From contig OMQS01000127.1 in NCBI GenBank assembly GCA_900313295.1, forward strand, positions 1 through 12,414: a stretch of DNA of 12,414 nt. The letters are read 5' to 3'. This DNA comes from an uncultured Eubacteriales bacterium (lineage in GTDB: Bacteria; Bacillota; Clostridia; Oscillospirales; Oscillospiraceae). Under the pieces are notes generated by a model. It was not told where the DNA came from. It was given only the letters and a program-made list of their open reading frames with translations, and made no database searches. Position 1 is the stretch's first letter, and every line of letters starts with the position of its first letter. The translations under genes and the position numbers were made by a program. Shown in pieces: positions 1 to 5,663 of the stretch.

Positions 1-269
1 ATCTTTGCCAGATTGTCCACGAACACATGGGAAATATCGTAATTGCCGGCGTAGAGGCCGCTGACGAAGCCCCGCAGGCACTCAAAAGAATTCAGATCAT
101 ACTCCTTGGCATTCACCAGACGAACGCTGGACTTAATGTCGAAGGTCATGTCCGCACCCGGCTCGATGCAGACCACGCTGCCGTTTTCGGACTCAACGGC
201 GCTGTGAATGAGGTCGATGAGCTGCTTTGTCTTGCCGGCTCCGTTTGCCCCCATGATCAGTCTAACCAT
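1..269 (-). CDS. P-loop ATP-binding protein, N-terminal fragment
   Basis: The gene starts at ATG 267-269 and runs off the left edge, leaving 89 residues. It opens with a short beta strand and a clear Walker A motif, GANGAGKT, at residues 7-14, so it should bind ATP or GTP. A hydrophobic strand ending in Asp (HVFVD, residues 81-85) is a candidate Walker B. No signal peptide or membrane segment is visible, so it is probably cytoplasmic. The start is supported by AAAGGAG eight bases upstream and by a strong promoter at 311-339. It lies downstream of pgi on the same strand, with a 102-base gap. I do not recognise the family beyond P-loop NTPase, and the missing C-terminal part prevents a functional call. 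Confidence 0.75.
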   Translation of the reverse strand, partial: MVRLIMGANGAGKTKQLIDLIHSAVESENGSVVCIEPGADMTFDIKSSVRLVNAKEYDLNSFECLRGFVSGLYAGNYDISHVFVDNLAK

Positions 270-310
270 AAGAAATCACTCCTTTGTCAATTTGCGGTTT
301 GCTTGCCCCT

Positions 311-339
311 ACTATACCATATTTATTTTCAAATGGCAA
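311..339 (-). promoter_or_regulatory. SigA-type promoter for the P-loop gene
   Basis: On the minus strand, TTGCCA (334-339) is followed after exactly 17 bases by TATAGT (311-316), each 5 of 6 to consensus. A TG dinucleotide one base ahead of the -10 makes it an extended -10. Transcription would begin near 304 and give the P-loop gene its own message separate from pgi. Confidence 0.7.
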
Positions 340-371
340 TGGAGAAAGCAAAATTCATCAATTCTTCACGA

Positions 372-1709
372 TCATCTTCCCAGCTTCTCCCGCAGGGTCT
401 TTCCCAGCTCCTCGTAGCCGGGCTTGCCGAGAAGGGCAAACATGTTTTTCTTATATGCTTCCACTCCGGGCTGGTCGAAGGGGTTCACGTCCAGCAGGTA
501 GCCGGACAGGCCGCAGGCATAGCAGAAGAAGTAGATCAGCTCGCCCAGAGTGAAGGCATTACGCTCGCCGCAGCTGATGCGTATGTTGGGTACGCCGCCC
601 TCCACATGGGCCAGGAGCGTCCCGTCCATGGCCTGCTGCTTCAGGTCGCTCATGGTCTTGCCGGCCAGGAAATTCAGCCCGTCGCCGTTTTCCTCGTCAT
701 AGGGCACGGTCAGCTCGTCGGCGCGGGGGGCAAAGCGCACCACAGTCTCAAACATGTTGCGGCGCCCCTCCTGCAAATACTGCCCCATGGAATGCAGGTC
801 GGCAGTGTACTCCACGCTGGCGGGGAACAGCCCCTTGTCCTCCTTGCCCTCGGACTCGCCGTACAGCTGCTTCCACCACTCCGCCATGAAGCGGAAGAAG
901 GGGTCAAAGCAGGCCAGCACCTCAATTTCCAGCCCCCTGTGCTGCAGCTCGTACCGCGCGCCGGCGTACTGCCAGGCGGGGTTTTTCTCCATATCCGCCG
1001 CGGCGCAGGTGTCCATCATGGACTTGGCGCCGGCCATGAGCTGCTCAATGTCGATGCCCGCCACGGCTATGGGCAGCAGACCCACCGCCGTGAGGACGCT
1101 GTAGCGGCCGCCGATGTCGTCGGGCACCACGAAGCTCTCGTAGCCCTCCGCTGTGGCCAGCGCCTTCAGGGCGCCCTTCTGGCGGTCGGTGGTGGCGTAG
1201 ATGCGCCCTGCGGCAGCCTCGGCGCCGTACTTCTCCTCCAGCAGCCGGCGGAAAAAGCGGAAAGCCACCGCCGGCTCCGTGGTGGTGCCGGACTTGGAGA
1301 TGACGTTCACGGAGAAATCCTGCCCCTCCAGCAGTTCCTCCACCTCCGCCAGCTGGTCGTTGTCCAGCCCGTTGCCCACGAAGTAGATATTGGGCGTGTT
1401 TTTCTTTTTCAGATTATAATTAGGCGAGCAGAGGCACTCGATGACGCCCCGTGCCCCCAAATAAGAGCCGCCGATGCCGATGACCACCAGCGCCTGCGAA
1501 TCGCTCTGGATCTTTTTGGCCGCCGCCTGAATGCGGCGGAACTCCTCGCGGTCATACTGCTCTGGCAGATGTACCCAGCCGGTGAAGTCACCGCCGGCGC
1601 CGGTGCCGCGCAGCAGCTTCTCGTGCGCCAGACGCAGACGGGGCGTCAGCGCCGCTTCATAGGGCAGGGGAATGAACTGCCGCATATTGGAAAGATCCAC
1701 ACAGACCAT
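372..1709 (-). CDS. pgi: Glucose-6-phosphate isomerase
   Basis: This 445-aa protein interconverts glucose 6-phosphate and fructose 6-phosphate in glycolysis and gluconeogenesis, in the cytoplasm. Both classic family signatures are present: GGRYSVLTAVG at residues 200-210 and FDQPGVEAYK at 411-420, whose last Lys is the conserved active-site lysine. The phosphate-binding SKSGTTTEP is at 138-146 and the catalytic-Glu segment GESEGK at 284-289. Length matches the short bacterial (Bacillus-type) GPI class of about 450 residues. The frame is open to an ATG at 1767-1769, but the chosen start at 1707-1709 has AGAGGAGG about seven bases upstream and gives the usual N-terminus. A promoter candidate lies at 1741-1769. 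A long open frame on the opposite strand is only a shadow of this GC-rich gene. Confidence 0.97.
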   Translation of the reverse strand: MVCVDLSNMRQFIPLPYEAALTPRLRLAHEKLLRGTGAGGDFTGWVHLPEQYDREEFRRIQAAAKKIQSDSQALVVIGIGGSYLGARGVIECLCSPNYNLKKKNTPNIYFVGNGLDNDQLAEVEELLEGQDFSVNVISKSGTTTEPAVAFRFFRRLLEEKYGAEAAAGRIYATTDRQKGALKALATAEGYESFVVPDDIGGRYSVLTAVGLLPIAVAGIDIEQLMAGAKSMMDTCAAADMEKNPAWQYAGARYELQHRGLEIEVLACFDPFFRFMAEWWKQLYGESEGKEDKGLFPASVEYTADLHSMGQYLQEGRRNMFETVVRFAPRADELTVPYDEENGDGLNFLAGKTMSDLKQQAMDGTLLAHVEGGVPNIRISCGERNAFTLGELIYFFCYACGLSGYLLDVNPFDQPGVEAYKKNMFALLGKPGYEELGKTLREKLGR

Positions 1710-1740
1710 GTAAAAAGCCTCCTCTTTTGTCCTTTTCCCT

Positions 1741-1769
1741 ATCTTACATCGCAGGTGAAAAAAACACAA
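1741..1769 (-). promoter_or_regulatory. Probable pgi promoter
   Basis: On the minus strand, TTGTGT (1764-1769) precedes TAAGAT (1741-1746) with a 17-base spacer. The -10 is 5 of 6 to consensus but the -35 is only 3 of 6. The position 32 bases upstream of the pgi start fits. Confidence 0.4.
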
Positions 1770-1836
1770 GAGAAATCCGTCATATCCGCCAACATCATTT
1801 GACAGTTTTCAATGGGAAAAACCATATCCGCCGCCG

Positions 1837-2961
1837 TCAGCCGAAAATGGCGCAGCCGAGCAGACGCAGGAATAGGTCGCCCCACGTCATGCGCTCCACG
1901 GGCTGGGATGCCGTGAGGGGCAGCTCCGTCAGCGTGGCATCGCCGCACCGCACCGTGAGGGTGCCCACGGTCTGCCCCTTCTCCACCGGCGCAGCCAGAT
2001 CCTCCTGCAGCGTTATCGTCTGGCTCAGGCTGCCGGCCTGCCCCTTTCCCACCAGCAGCTTGCAGCTCTCCGGCATGGCCTCCACGGAGGCATCGCGCCC
2101 CAGCTTCACGGGGACGGAGGGGATCTCGGCGGGGGTGACGTCCGCCAGCGCGTAGGTGGAAAAACCGTAGTTCAGCAGGGTCTTGGCGTCCTCAAACCGC
2201 TGCTGGCTGGTCTCACCCCCCAGCACCACGGCGATAAGCTCCATGCCGCCCCGCTCCGCCGTGGCGGAAATGCAGTAGCCGGCGGCGTCGGTGGAGCCGG
2301 TCTTCAGCCCTGTGGCGCCGTCATAAAAACGGATGAGCTTGTTGGTGTTGGACAGGCTGAAGGAGCCGTTGCGAATGGTGTCCATCCAGATGGTGGTGAA
2401 GCGGCGCAGATCCGGATGCTTCAAAATCAGCTCGCGGCTCATGAGGGCGATGTCATAGGCCGAGGTGACGTGCCCCTCCGCCGGCAGCCCCGTGGGGTTG
2501 AGAAAGCAGGTGTCCGCCATGCCCAGCTCCTTGGCGCGGTTATTCATCTGTTGCACGAACAGCTCCGTGACGCCCGACACTTCCTCCGCCAGCGCCACGG
2601 CGGCGTCGTTGCCGCTGGCAACGCACACGGCTTTCAAAAGCTCCTCCACGGTGATCTGCTCCCCTTCGGACAGATACACCTGGCTGCCGCCCATGGACGC
2701 GGCGTTGGCGCTGACGGTGACCATGTCCTCGTAGTGCAGCTCTCCCCGCTCGATGGCCTCCATGGTCAGCAGCAGGGTCATGATCTTGGTGACGCTGGCC
2801 GGCTCCAGCTTCTCGTGCTCGTTCTGCGCGAAAAGCACCTGTCCCGTTTCCTTCTCCATGAGCAGCGTGGCCTTGGCCTGCACAGGCAGCTCCACGGCGT
2901 AGGCCGGCAGCGGCAGGCACACGAGCAGCGCCAAAAGCAGCGCAGGGATCCTCTTTTTCAT
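1837..2961 (-). CDS. D-alanyl-D-alanine carboxypeptidase, DacF-type (peptidase S11)
   Basis: This 374-aa secreted penicillin-binding protein trims the terminal D-Ala from peptidoglycan pentapeptides. Residues 1-22 are a signal peptide (KKR followed by a Leu-rich core and a PAYA cleavage site). The three active-site motifs of the family are intact: SVTK (S56, K59), SGN (116-118) and KTG (220-222), inside a transpeptidase-like domain spanning roughly residues 25-265. The remaining roughly 100 residues correspond to the beta-rich PBP5 C-terminal domain and end in a short hydrophobic stretch that could hold the protein at the membrane. GGGGAGG upstream of the ATG fixes the start. It stands alone between pgi and the divergent tRNA gene. 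I could not identify a convincing promoter. Sporulation (DacF, DacB) and vegetative (DacA) paralogues cannot be told apart here. Confidence 0.93.
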   Translation of the reverse strand: MKKRIPALLLALLVCLPLPAYAVELPVQAKATLLMEKETGQVLFAQNEHEKLEPASVTKIMTLLLTMEAIERGELHYEDMVTVSANAASMGGSQVYLSEGEQITVEELLKAVCVASGNDAAVALAEEVSGVTELFVQQMNNRAKELGMADTCFLNPTGLPAEGHVTSAYDIALMSRELILKHPDLRRFTTIWMDTIRNGSFSLSNTNKLIRFYDGATGLKTGSTDAAGYCISATAERGGMELIAVVLGGETSQQRFEDAKTLLNYGFSTYALADVTPAEIPSVPVKLGRDASVEAMPESCKLLVGKGQAGSLSQTITLQEDLAAPVEKGQTVGTLTVRCGDATLTELPLTASQPVERMTWGDLFLRLLGCAIFG

Positions 2962-3010
2962 GCTTCGCCCTCCCCAAAAATTGCTGGGCTATCCTATGCG
3001 TAAAAAAGAA

Positions 3011-3034
3011 AAATCATGCCGGACGGCATTTTTC
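3011..3034. promoter_or_regulatory. Hairpin or dyad between dacF-type gene and tRNA promoter
   Basis: ATGCC (3016-3020) and GGCAT (3025-3029) form a short stem around GGAC, flanked by A and T runs on both sides. On the minus strand it is followed by a long T-rich tract and resembles a weak terminator or leader hairpin of the carboxypeptidase gene. It also abuts the tRNA -35 box, so an operator is possible. The role is inferred only. Confidence 0.3.
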
Positions 3035-3036
3035 GG

Positions 3037-3065
3037 TTGCATTGGACGAAATTCTCTGCTATAAT
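3037..3065 (+). promoter_or_regulatory. tRNA-Gly promoter (extended -10)
   Basis: TTGCAT (3037-3042), a 17-base spacer, then a perfect TATAAT (3060-3065) preceded by TGC, giving an extended -10. The predicted transcription start near 3072 lies about five bases before the mature tRNA 5' end, typical of short tRNA leaders. Confidence 0.75.
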
Positions 3066-3076
3066 AGCTTCGCTGC

Positions 3077-3150
3077 GCAGGGTTAGTACATCGGTAGTAC
3101 ATCGGCTTCCCAAGCCGAGGAGGCGGGTTCGATTCCCGTACCCTGCTCCA
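3077..3150 (+). tRNA. tRNA-Gly (anticodon CCC)
   Basis: The sequence folds into a complete 74-base cloverleaf: acceptor GCAGGGT with ACCCTGC, D stem GTAC with GTAC, anticodon stem TCGGC with GCCGA around loop TTCCCAA, and T stem GCGGG with CCCGT (one G-T pair) around loop TTCGATT. The anticodon CCC at loop positions 3-5 reads GGG glycine codons, the discriminator is T as usual for bacterial tRNA-Gly, and CCA is encoded. Two odd points: an exact 11-base tandem repeat (TAGTACATCGG at 3084-3094 and 3095-3105) makes up the D arm and most of the 5' anticodon strand, and by my numbering position 15 is T with G at 48, the reverse of the usual purine-pyrimidine Levitt pair. Confidence 0.95.
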
Positions 3151-3190
3151 AAAAGGACTTCAAGAAAAAACTTGAAGTCCTTTTCCTTTT
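3151..3190 (+). terminator. Intrinsic terminator of the tRNA unit
   Basis: A perfect 14-bp stem (3151-3164 with 3171-3184) encloses an AAAAAA loop and ends in TTTTCCTTTT. It begins directly after the encoded CCA, so the tRNA is a single-gene transcript. The A-rich arm also allows termination in the other direction. Confidence 0.9.
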
Positions 3191-3243
3191 GCCTGTGAAC
3201 CCTTGAAATACAGAGCTTTATGGAATTTACACCGTGAAAATTA

Positions 3244-3279
3244 TTGCAATTTTTTGCAAAAATTTCATGAGGGTTGCAC
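3244..3279. repeat. Helically phased TTGCA repeats upstream of the toxin gene
   Basis: TTGCAA occurs at 3244-3249 and again at 3254-3259, and TTGCAC at 3274-3279. The first two are 10 bases apart and the third 20 bases on, all on one face of the helix; the intervening slot at 3264-3269 holds TTCATG. TTGCAA is itself a palindrome. The arrangement could be an operator array about 100 bases ahead of the ribonuclease gene, or may be chance in AT-rich DNA. Confidence 0.35.
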
Positions 3280-3324
3280 ACATAAGGACAACAAACTGCT
3301 GTCTGACATAATAACATGAGAGCC

Positions 3325-3353
3325 TTTTCATGGATGGCCTAATCTGTTATAGT
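3325..3353 (+). promoter_or_regulatory. Possible promoter of the barnase-barstar pair
   Basis: TTTTCA (3325-3330) and TATAGT (3348-3353) are 17 bases apart, 4 of 6 and 5 of 6 to consensus. The expected start point near 3360 would fall inside the ribosome site of the ribonuclease gene, which weakens the call. A poorer alternative is AGGACA (3285-3290) with CATAAT (3307-3312) at 16-base spacing. Confidence 0.3.
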
Positions 3354-3369
3354 AGAAAGGAAGAAGTTT

Positions 3370-3876
3370 GTGCGCAGCCTAAAGTATAAATATTGGAAAT
3401 CCGTCTTTGATTTTCGAAGATGTATGGACTGCAAAAAGCAGCAAGGAAAGGTTTACTTGCTCTACGAAATTATTCCAGAAGAACCGCCGCTCCACCCTAA
3501 CTGCCGCTGCTCCATACAATGTTTAGAGACAAAAGCGGCTGGCACTGCGACAAAGCTTGGCTTACGGGGTGCCGATTGGTGGCTGAAAACTTTTCGGCGG
3601 CTCCCCGGATACTACATAACCGAGAGTGAAGCTACTCAGTTAGGATGGATTCCGATTTTAGCAAATCTTTCCATTGTTGCACCTGGTAAAATGCTGACAA
3701 AGGGAGTCTACAAAAACAGAGATAAGCGACTCCCCGATGTACCGGAACGAATATGGTACGAGGCTGATATCAATTATTCCTTCGGTTTCCGGGGCGGAAA
3801 ACGAATTCTCTACTCCAGTGACGGATTGATCTTTGCAACTTACGACCATTACGCCACATTTGTCGAGATTGTTTGA
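3370..3876 (+). CDS. Barnase-type ribonuclease with phage MuF-like cysteine tail
   Basis: This 168-aa protein has two parts. Residues about 68-168 align by eye along the whole of Bacillus barnase, with YEADINY, GFR, RILYSSD and DHYATF. The catalytic residues are kept: E131 (barnase Glu73), R141 (Arg83), R145 (Arg87) and H160 (His102), as are R117 (Arg59) and R127 (Arg69). Barnase Lys27, which aids catalysis, is replaced by E85. Residues about 8-52 carry CxxC (18-21) and HPNCRC (42-47), the pattern seen at the C-terminal end of phage MuF/SPP1 gp7-type head proteins. There is no signal peptide, unlike secreted barnase. Start is GTG 3370-3372 with AAAGGA upstream; an in-frame stop at 3340-3342 limits any extension. 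The likely activity is RNA cleavage as a toxin, blocked by the barstar-like protein 17 bases downstream. Lower GC than its neighbours suggests transfer. Confidence 0.88.
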   Translation: MRSLKYKYWKSVFDFRRCMDCKKQQGKVYLLYEIIPEEPPLHPNCRCSIQCLETKAAGTATKLGLRGADWWLKTFRRLPGYYITESEATQLGWIPILANLSIVAPGKMLTKGVYKNRDKRLPDVPERIWYEADINYSFGFRGGKRILYSSDGLIFATYDHYATFVEIV

Positions 3877-3893
3877 CAGAAAGGAATTTCGTT

Positions 3894-4202
3894 ATGAATT
3901 ACTATGGTTATATGCCCATTACAACTGACCCCGTTGTCCTGCACCTGGATGGCTGTAAAGACTGGGGCGCATTGCACCGGCGCATCCGCAAGACATTTGG
4001 GTTTCCGGACTATTACGGGGAAAACTGGGATGCCATGTGGGATTGCCTGACGGATGTATTCTTGCAGCCGGTACAAAGGCACATTGTGGTGAAAGGATTT
4101 GACTCCATGCCCCGGGAGCTGCGGGAGTATGCCGCTCCGATGCGGGAAATCTTCGGTGACCTTCAGGAAAAATATCCGTGGGTCTCAGTAACATACCGTT
4201 GA
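3894..4202 (+). CDS. Barstar-type ribonuclease inhibitor (immunity protein)
   Basis: This 102-aa cytoplasmic protein matches the barstar family: the core FPDYYGENWDAMWDCLTD (residues 37-54) aligns with the barnase-binding helix and loop of Bacillus barstar. The residues corresponding to barstar Tyr29, Asp35, Trp38 and Asp39 are Y40, D46, W49 and D50; in the known complex Asp39 plugs the enzyme's active site by contacting Arg83, Arg87 and His102, all conserved in the upstream gene. The length is slightly above barstar's 90. A TTG at 3873-3875 overlapping the ribonuclease stop would extend it by seven residues, but ATG 3894 has AAAGGA eight bases upstream and is preferred. It is co-transcribed with the ribonuclease and ends before a bidirectional terminator. 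The role as cognate inhibitor is inferred from family and adjacency. Confidence 0.92.
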   Translation: MNYYGYMPITTDPVVLHLDGCKDWGALHRRIRKTFGFPDYYGENWDAMWDCLTDVFLQPVQRHIVVKGFDSMPRELREYAAPMREIFGDLQEKYPWVSVTYR

Positions 4203-4234
4203 CTGCATGCACAACAATACCTGCGGACAGCCGC

Positions 4235-4270
4235 AAAAAGAAAGGCACCCCTATGGGTGCCTTTTCTATT
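4235..4270. terminator. Bidirectional intrinsic terminator
   Basis: AAAGGCACCC (4241-4250) pairs perfectly with GGGTGCCTTT (4255-4264) around CTAT. T-rich tails follow on both strands: CTTTTCTATTT on plus and TTTCTTTTTG on minus. It ends the plus-strand barnase-barstar unit and the convergent minus-strand HD gene. Confidence 0.9.
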
Positions 4271-4285
4271 TGCGTTTTTTCGGCT

Positions 4286-4870
4286 TTACAGCTTCGCCAT
4301 TTCCTCGGCGACGGTCTCCTCGCAGGAGCGCATGGCCTCCAGCGTCTTCTCCAGCAGTTCATCCAGCTCCCAGCCCAGACGCTCGGCGCCGGTGATAATG
4401 ACGTCGCGGGAGCATCCGGCGGCAAACTTGCGATCCTTGAACTTCTTTTTGATGCTTTTCAGCTCCATGTCCTGCACGCTCTTGCTGGGGCGCATGAGGG
4501 CGGCGGCGCCGATAAGCCCCGTAAGCTCGTCGGCAGCAAAGAGCACCTTCTCCATCTCCTCGGTAGGCTCCACGTCGCAGCAGATGCCGTAGCCGTGGCT
4601 GCACACGGCGTGGATAAGATCCTCGCCGCAGCCGGCCTCCTGCAGCAGCTCCGGCGCCTTGACACAGTGCTGCTCCGGCCACTGCTCAAAGTCGATGTCG
4701 TGAAGCAGACCCACCGTTGCCCAGAAATCCGCCTCGTCGCCATGACCCAGCTGCTGGGCATACCACCGCATGACGCCCTCTACGGTGAAGGCGTGCTGGA
4801 GATGGAACGGCTCCTTGTTGTACTTCCTCAATGCGGCCAGCGCCGCTTCTCTGCTGATACAATCTCTCAT
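4286..4870 (-). CDS. HD-domain protein (putative phosphohydrolase)
   Basis: This 194-aa protein carries the metal-binding pattern of the HD superfamily: H26, the doublet H57-D58 within LLHDID, and H92 within SHGYG. Members commonly hydrolyse phosphate esters of nucleotides using metal ions; the substrate here cannot be read from sequence. The domain fills residues about 20-130, followed by a Lys-rich, then Glu-rich helical C-terminus. No signal peptide or membrane segment is seen. Two ATGs compete: the first (4877-4879) touches the AAGGAGG ribosome site with no spacing, while the second (4868-4870) sits nine bases beyond it and is chosen. The gene has its own promoter at 4954-4982 and converges on the barnase-barstar unit, with which it shares a terminator. 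No functional link to either neighbour is evident. Confidence 0.85.
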   Translation of the reverse strand: MRDCISREAALAALRKYNKEPFHLQHAFTVEGVMRWYAQQLGHGDEADFWATVGLLHDIDFEQWPEQHCVKAPELLQEAGCGEDLIHAVCSHGYGICCDVEPTEEMEKVLFAADELTGLIGAAALMRPSKSVQDMELKSIKKKFKDRKFAAGCSRDVIITGAERLGWELDELLEKTLEAMRSCEETVAEEMAKL

Positions 4871-4953
4871 AAAGGGCATCCTCCTTAGTTAAATTTAGAA
4901 AAATCGGCAGCCTGCGGAGCCTTTCCGCAAACTGTTTTATATAGGATAGCCGT

Positions 4954-4982
4954 ATTGTAGCAGTTATTTTCGCTTTATGCAA
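4954..4982 (-). promoter_or_regulatory. Promoter of the HD-domain gene
   Basis: On the minus strand, TTGCAT (4977-4982), 17 bases, then TACAAT (4954-4959) preceded by TGC as an extended -10. It begins ten bases after the stop codon of the ferritin-like gene. The 5' leader of about 75 bases contains a 6-bp hairpin (TGCGGA 4913-4918 with TCCGCA 4924-4929) of unknown role. Confidence 0.6.
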
Positions 4983-4992
4983 GACCTATTTA

Positions 4993-5562
4993 TTAAATCG
5001 GCATTTGCTTTTCCAAAAGACACAAAAGCTGGCGGGCGTGGCGATACTCGTCGTGGGACAGCTCCAGCAGAATTTCCGACAAACACTCGTCGGTGGTCTC
5101 CTCCGATGCGCGGCGGTAGTTCAGCCCGCTGCAGCTCTCCTCGTGATACCGCAGCCGTAGCACCTCCCGCCAGGAGCCGGTGCAGGGGATATTTGCCGGC
5201 AGCGGCACCGCCGCACTGTAATTCTGGCCGGTGATGAGGTAATGCACCCCCATGAGCCGACGTGCGTGGCCGCCCTCCTCCGCTGCCAGCCGCCGCATGA
5301 GCTGGCGGGCGGCGGGCGTGGGCGCCGAGGCCGCGCAGGCCAGATAGCTCCGCCGGTCGGACAGCTCCTCCTCGATGAAGCCGCGGATCACGTCGATATC
5401 CTCCTGCGCCGCCGTGCCCATGCAGCACACGTCTACCGACTGCTGCACCGGCTGCTGCACCGCCGGCTGCGTTGTCGACTGCTGCGGCGGATACGGCTGC
5501 AGGGTGGGATCCACCCGCTGCCAGACGGCTCTCTTTTGCTCCACGGTCTGCTTGTTTTCCAT
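4993..5562 (-). CDS. Ferritin-like diiron-domain protein
   Basis: This 189-aa protein has the four-helix ferritin/rubrerythrin-like pattern of iron ligands: Glu residues in EEE (64-66), ExxH at 96-99 (EGGH), Glu at 141-142, and ExxH at 172-175 (EYRH). This suggests a two-iron site used in peroxide or oxygen defence, or iron handling, in the cytoplasm. Residues 20-43 form a Gln/Pro-rich, probably unstructured segment, followed by a Cys pair at 46-47. No rubredoxin-type Cys4 domain is present, so it is not a classical rubrerythrin. The start at 5560-5562 has AAAGGGGTG upstream; an earlier in-frame ATG (5584-5586) has no ribosome site. It is divergent from a LysR gene 101 bases away, which may regulate it (inference). 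The specific reaction is unknown. Confidence 0.8.
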   Translation of the reverse strand: MENKQTVEQKRAVWQRVDPTLQPYPPQQSTTQPAVQQPVQQSVDVCCMGTAAQEDIDVIRGFIEEELSDRRSYLACAASAPTPAARQLMRRLAAEEGGHARRLMGVHYLITGQNYSAAVPLPANIPCTGSWREVLRLRYHEESCSGLNYRRASEETTDECLSEILLELSHDEYRHARQLLCLLEKQMPI

Positions 5563-5611
5563 GCCAGCACCCCTTTCTGCTGCCATATTGTATGCGCCCG
5601 TGGGGGAAAGC

Positions 5612-5640
5612 TTTACTTTTGCCGCAAAATTCGGTACACT
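5612..5640 (+). promoter_or_regulatory. Promoter of the LysR-family gene
   Basis: TTTACT (5612-5617), a 17-base spacer and TACACT (5635-5640), each 4 of 6 to consensus, sit 23 bases before the LysR start. A TACAAT on the opposite strand (5587-5592) could be the -10 of the divergent ferritin-like gene, but I found no matching -35, which is compatible with activator dependence. Confidence 0.5.
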
Positions 5641-5663
5641 GAGGAAAAAGGAGGGAGCCGACC

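Noticed and set aside
27..1802. 591-codon open frame on the plus strand opposite pgi
   Set aside because: It is antisense to a clear glucose-6-phosphate isomerase, has no family resemblance, and arises from GC-rich third codon positions on the other strand.
1781..1832. Direct repeat CATATCCGCC (1781-1790 and 1823-1832) between pgi and the carboxypeptidase gene
   Set aside because: Ten bases, two copies, no symmetry and no clear relation to the promoter boxes; likely chance.
2994..3317. 107-codon minus-strand frame across the tRNA gene
   Set aside because: It reads the tRNA backwards and contains the GNRTR-type peptide typical of spurious tRNA-antisense ORFs.
3849..4082. Minus-strand open frame opposite barstar
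   Set aside because: It has no recognisable domain and lies antisense to a well-supported gene.
3150..4260. Second copy of the tRNA 3' end as an attachment-site repeat
   Set aside because: I looked for the TTCGATTCCCGTACCC segment downstream of the tRNA through the terminator at 4235-4270 and found no copy, so integration at this tRNA stays unproven.
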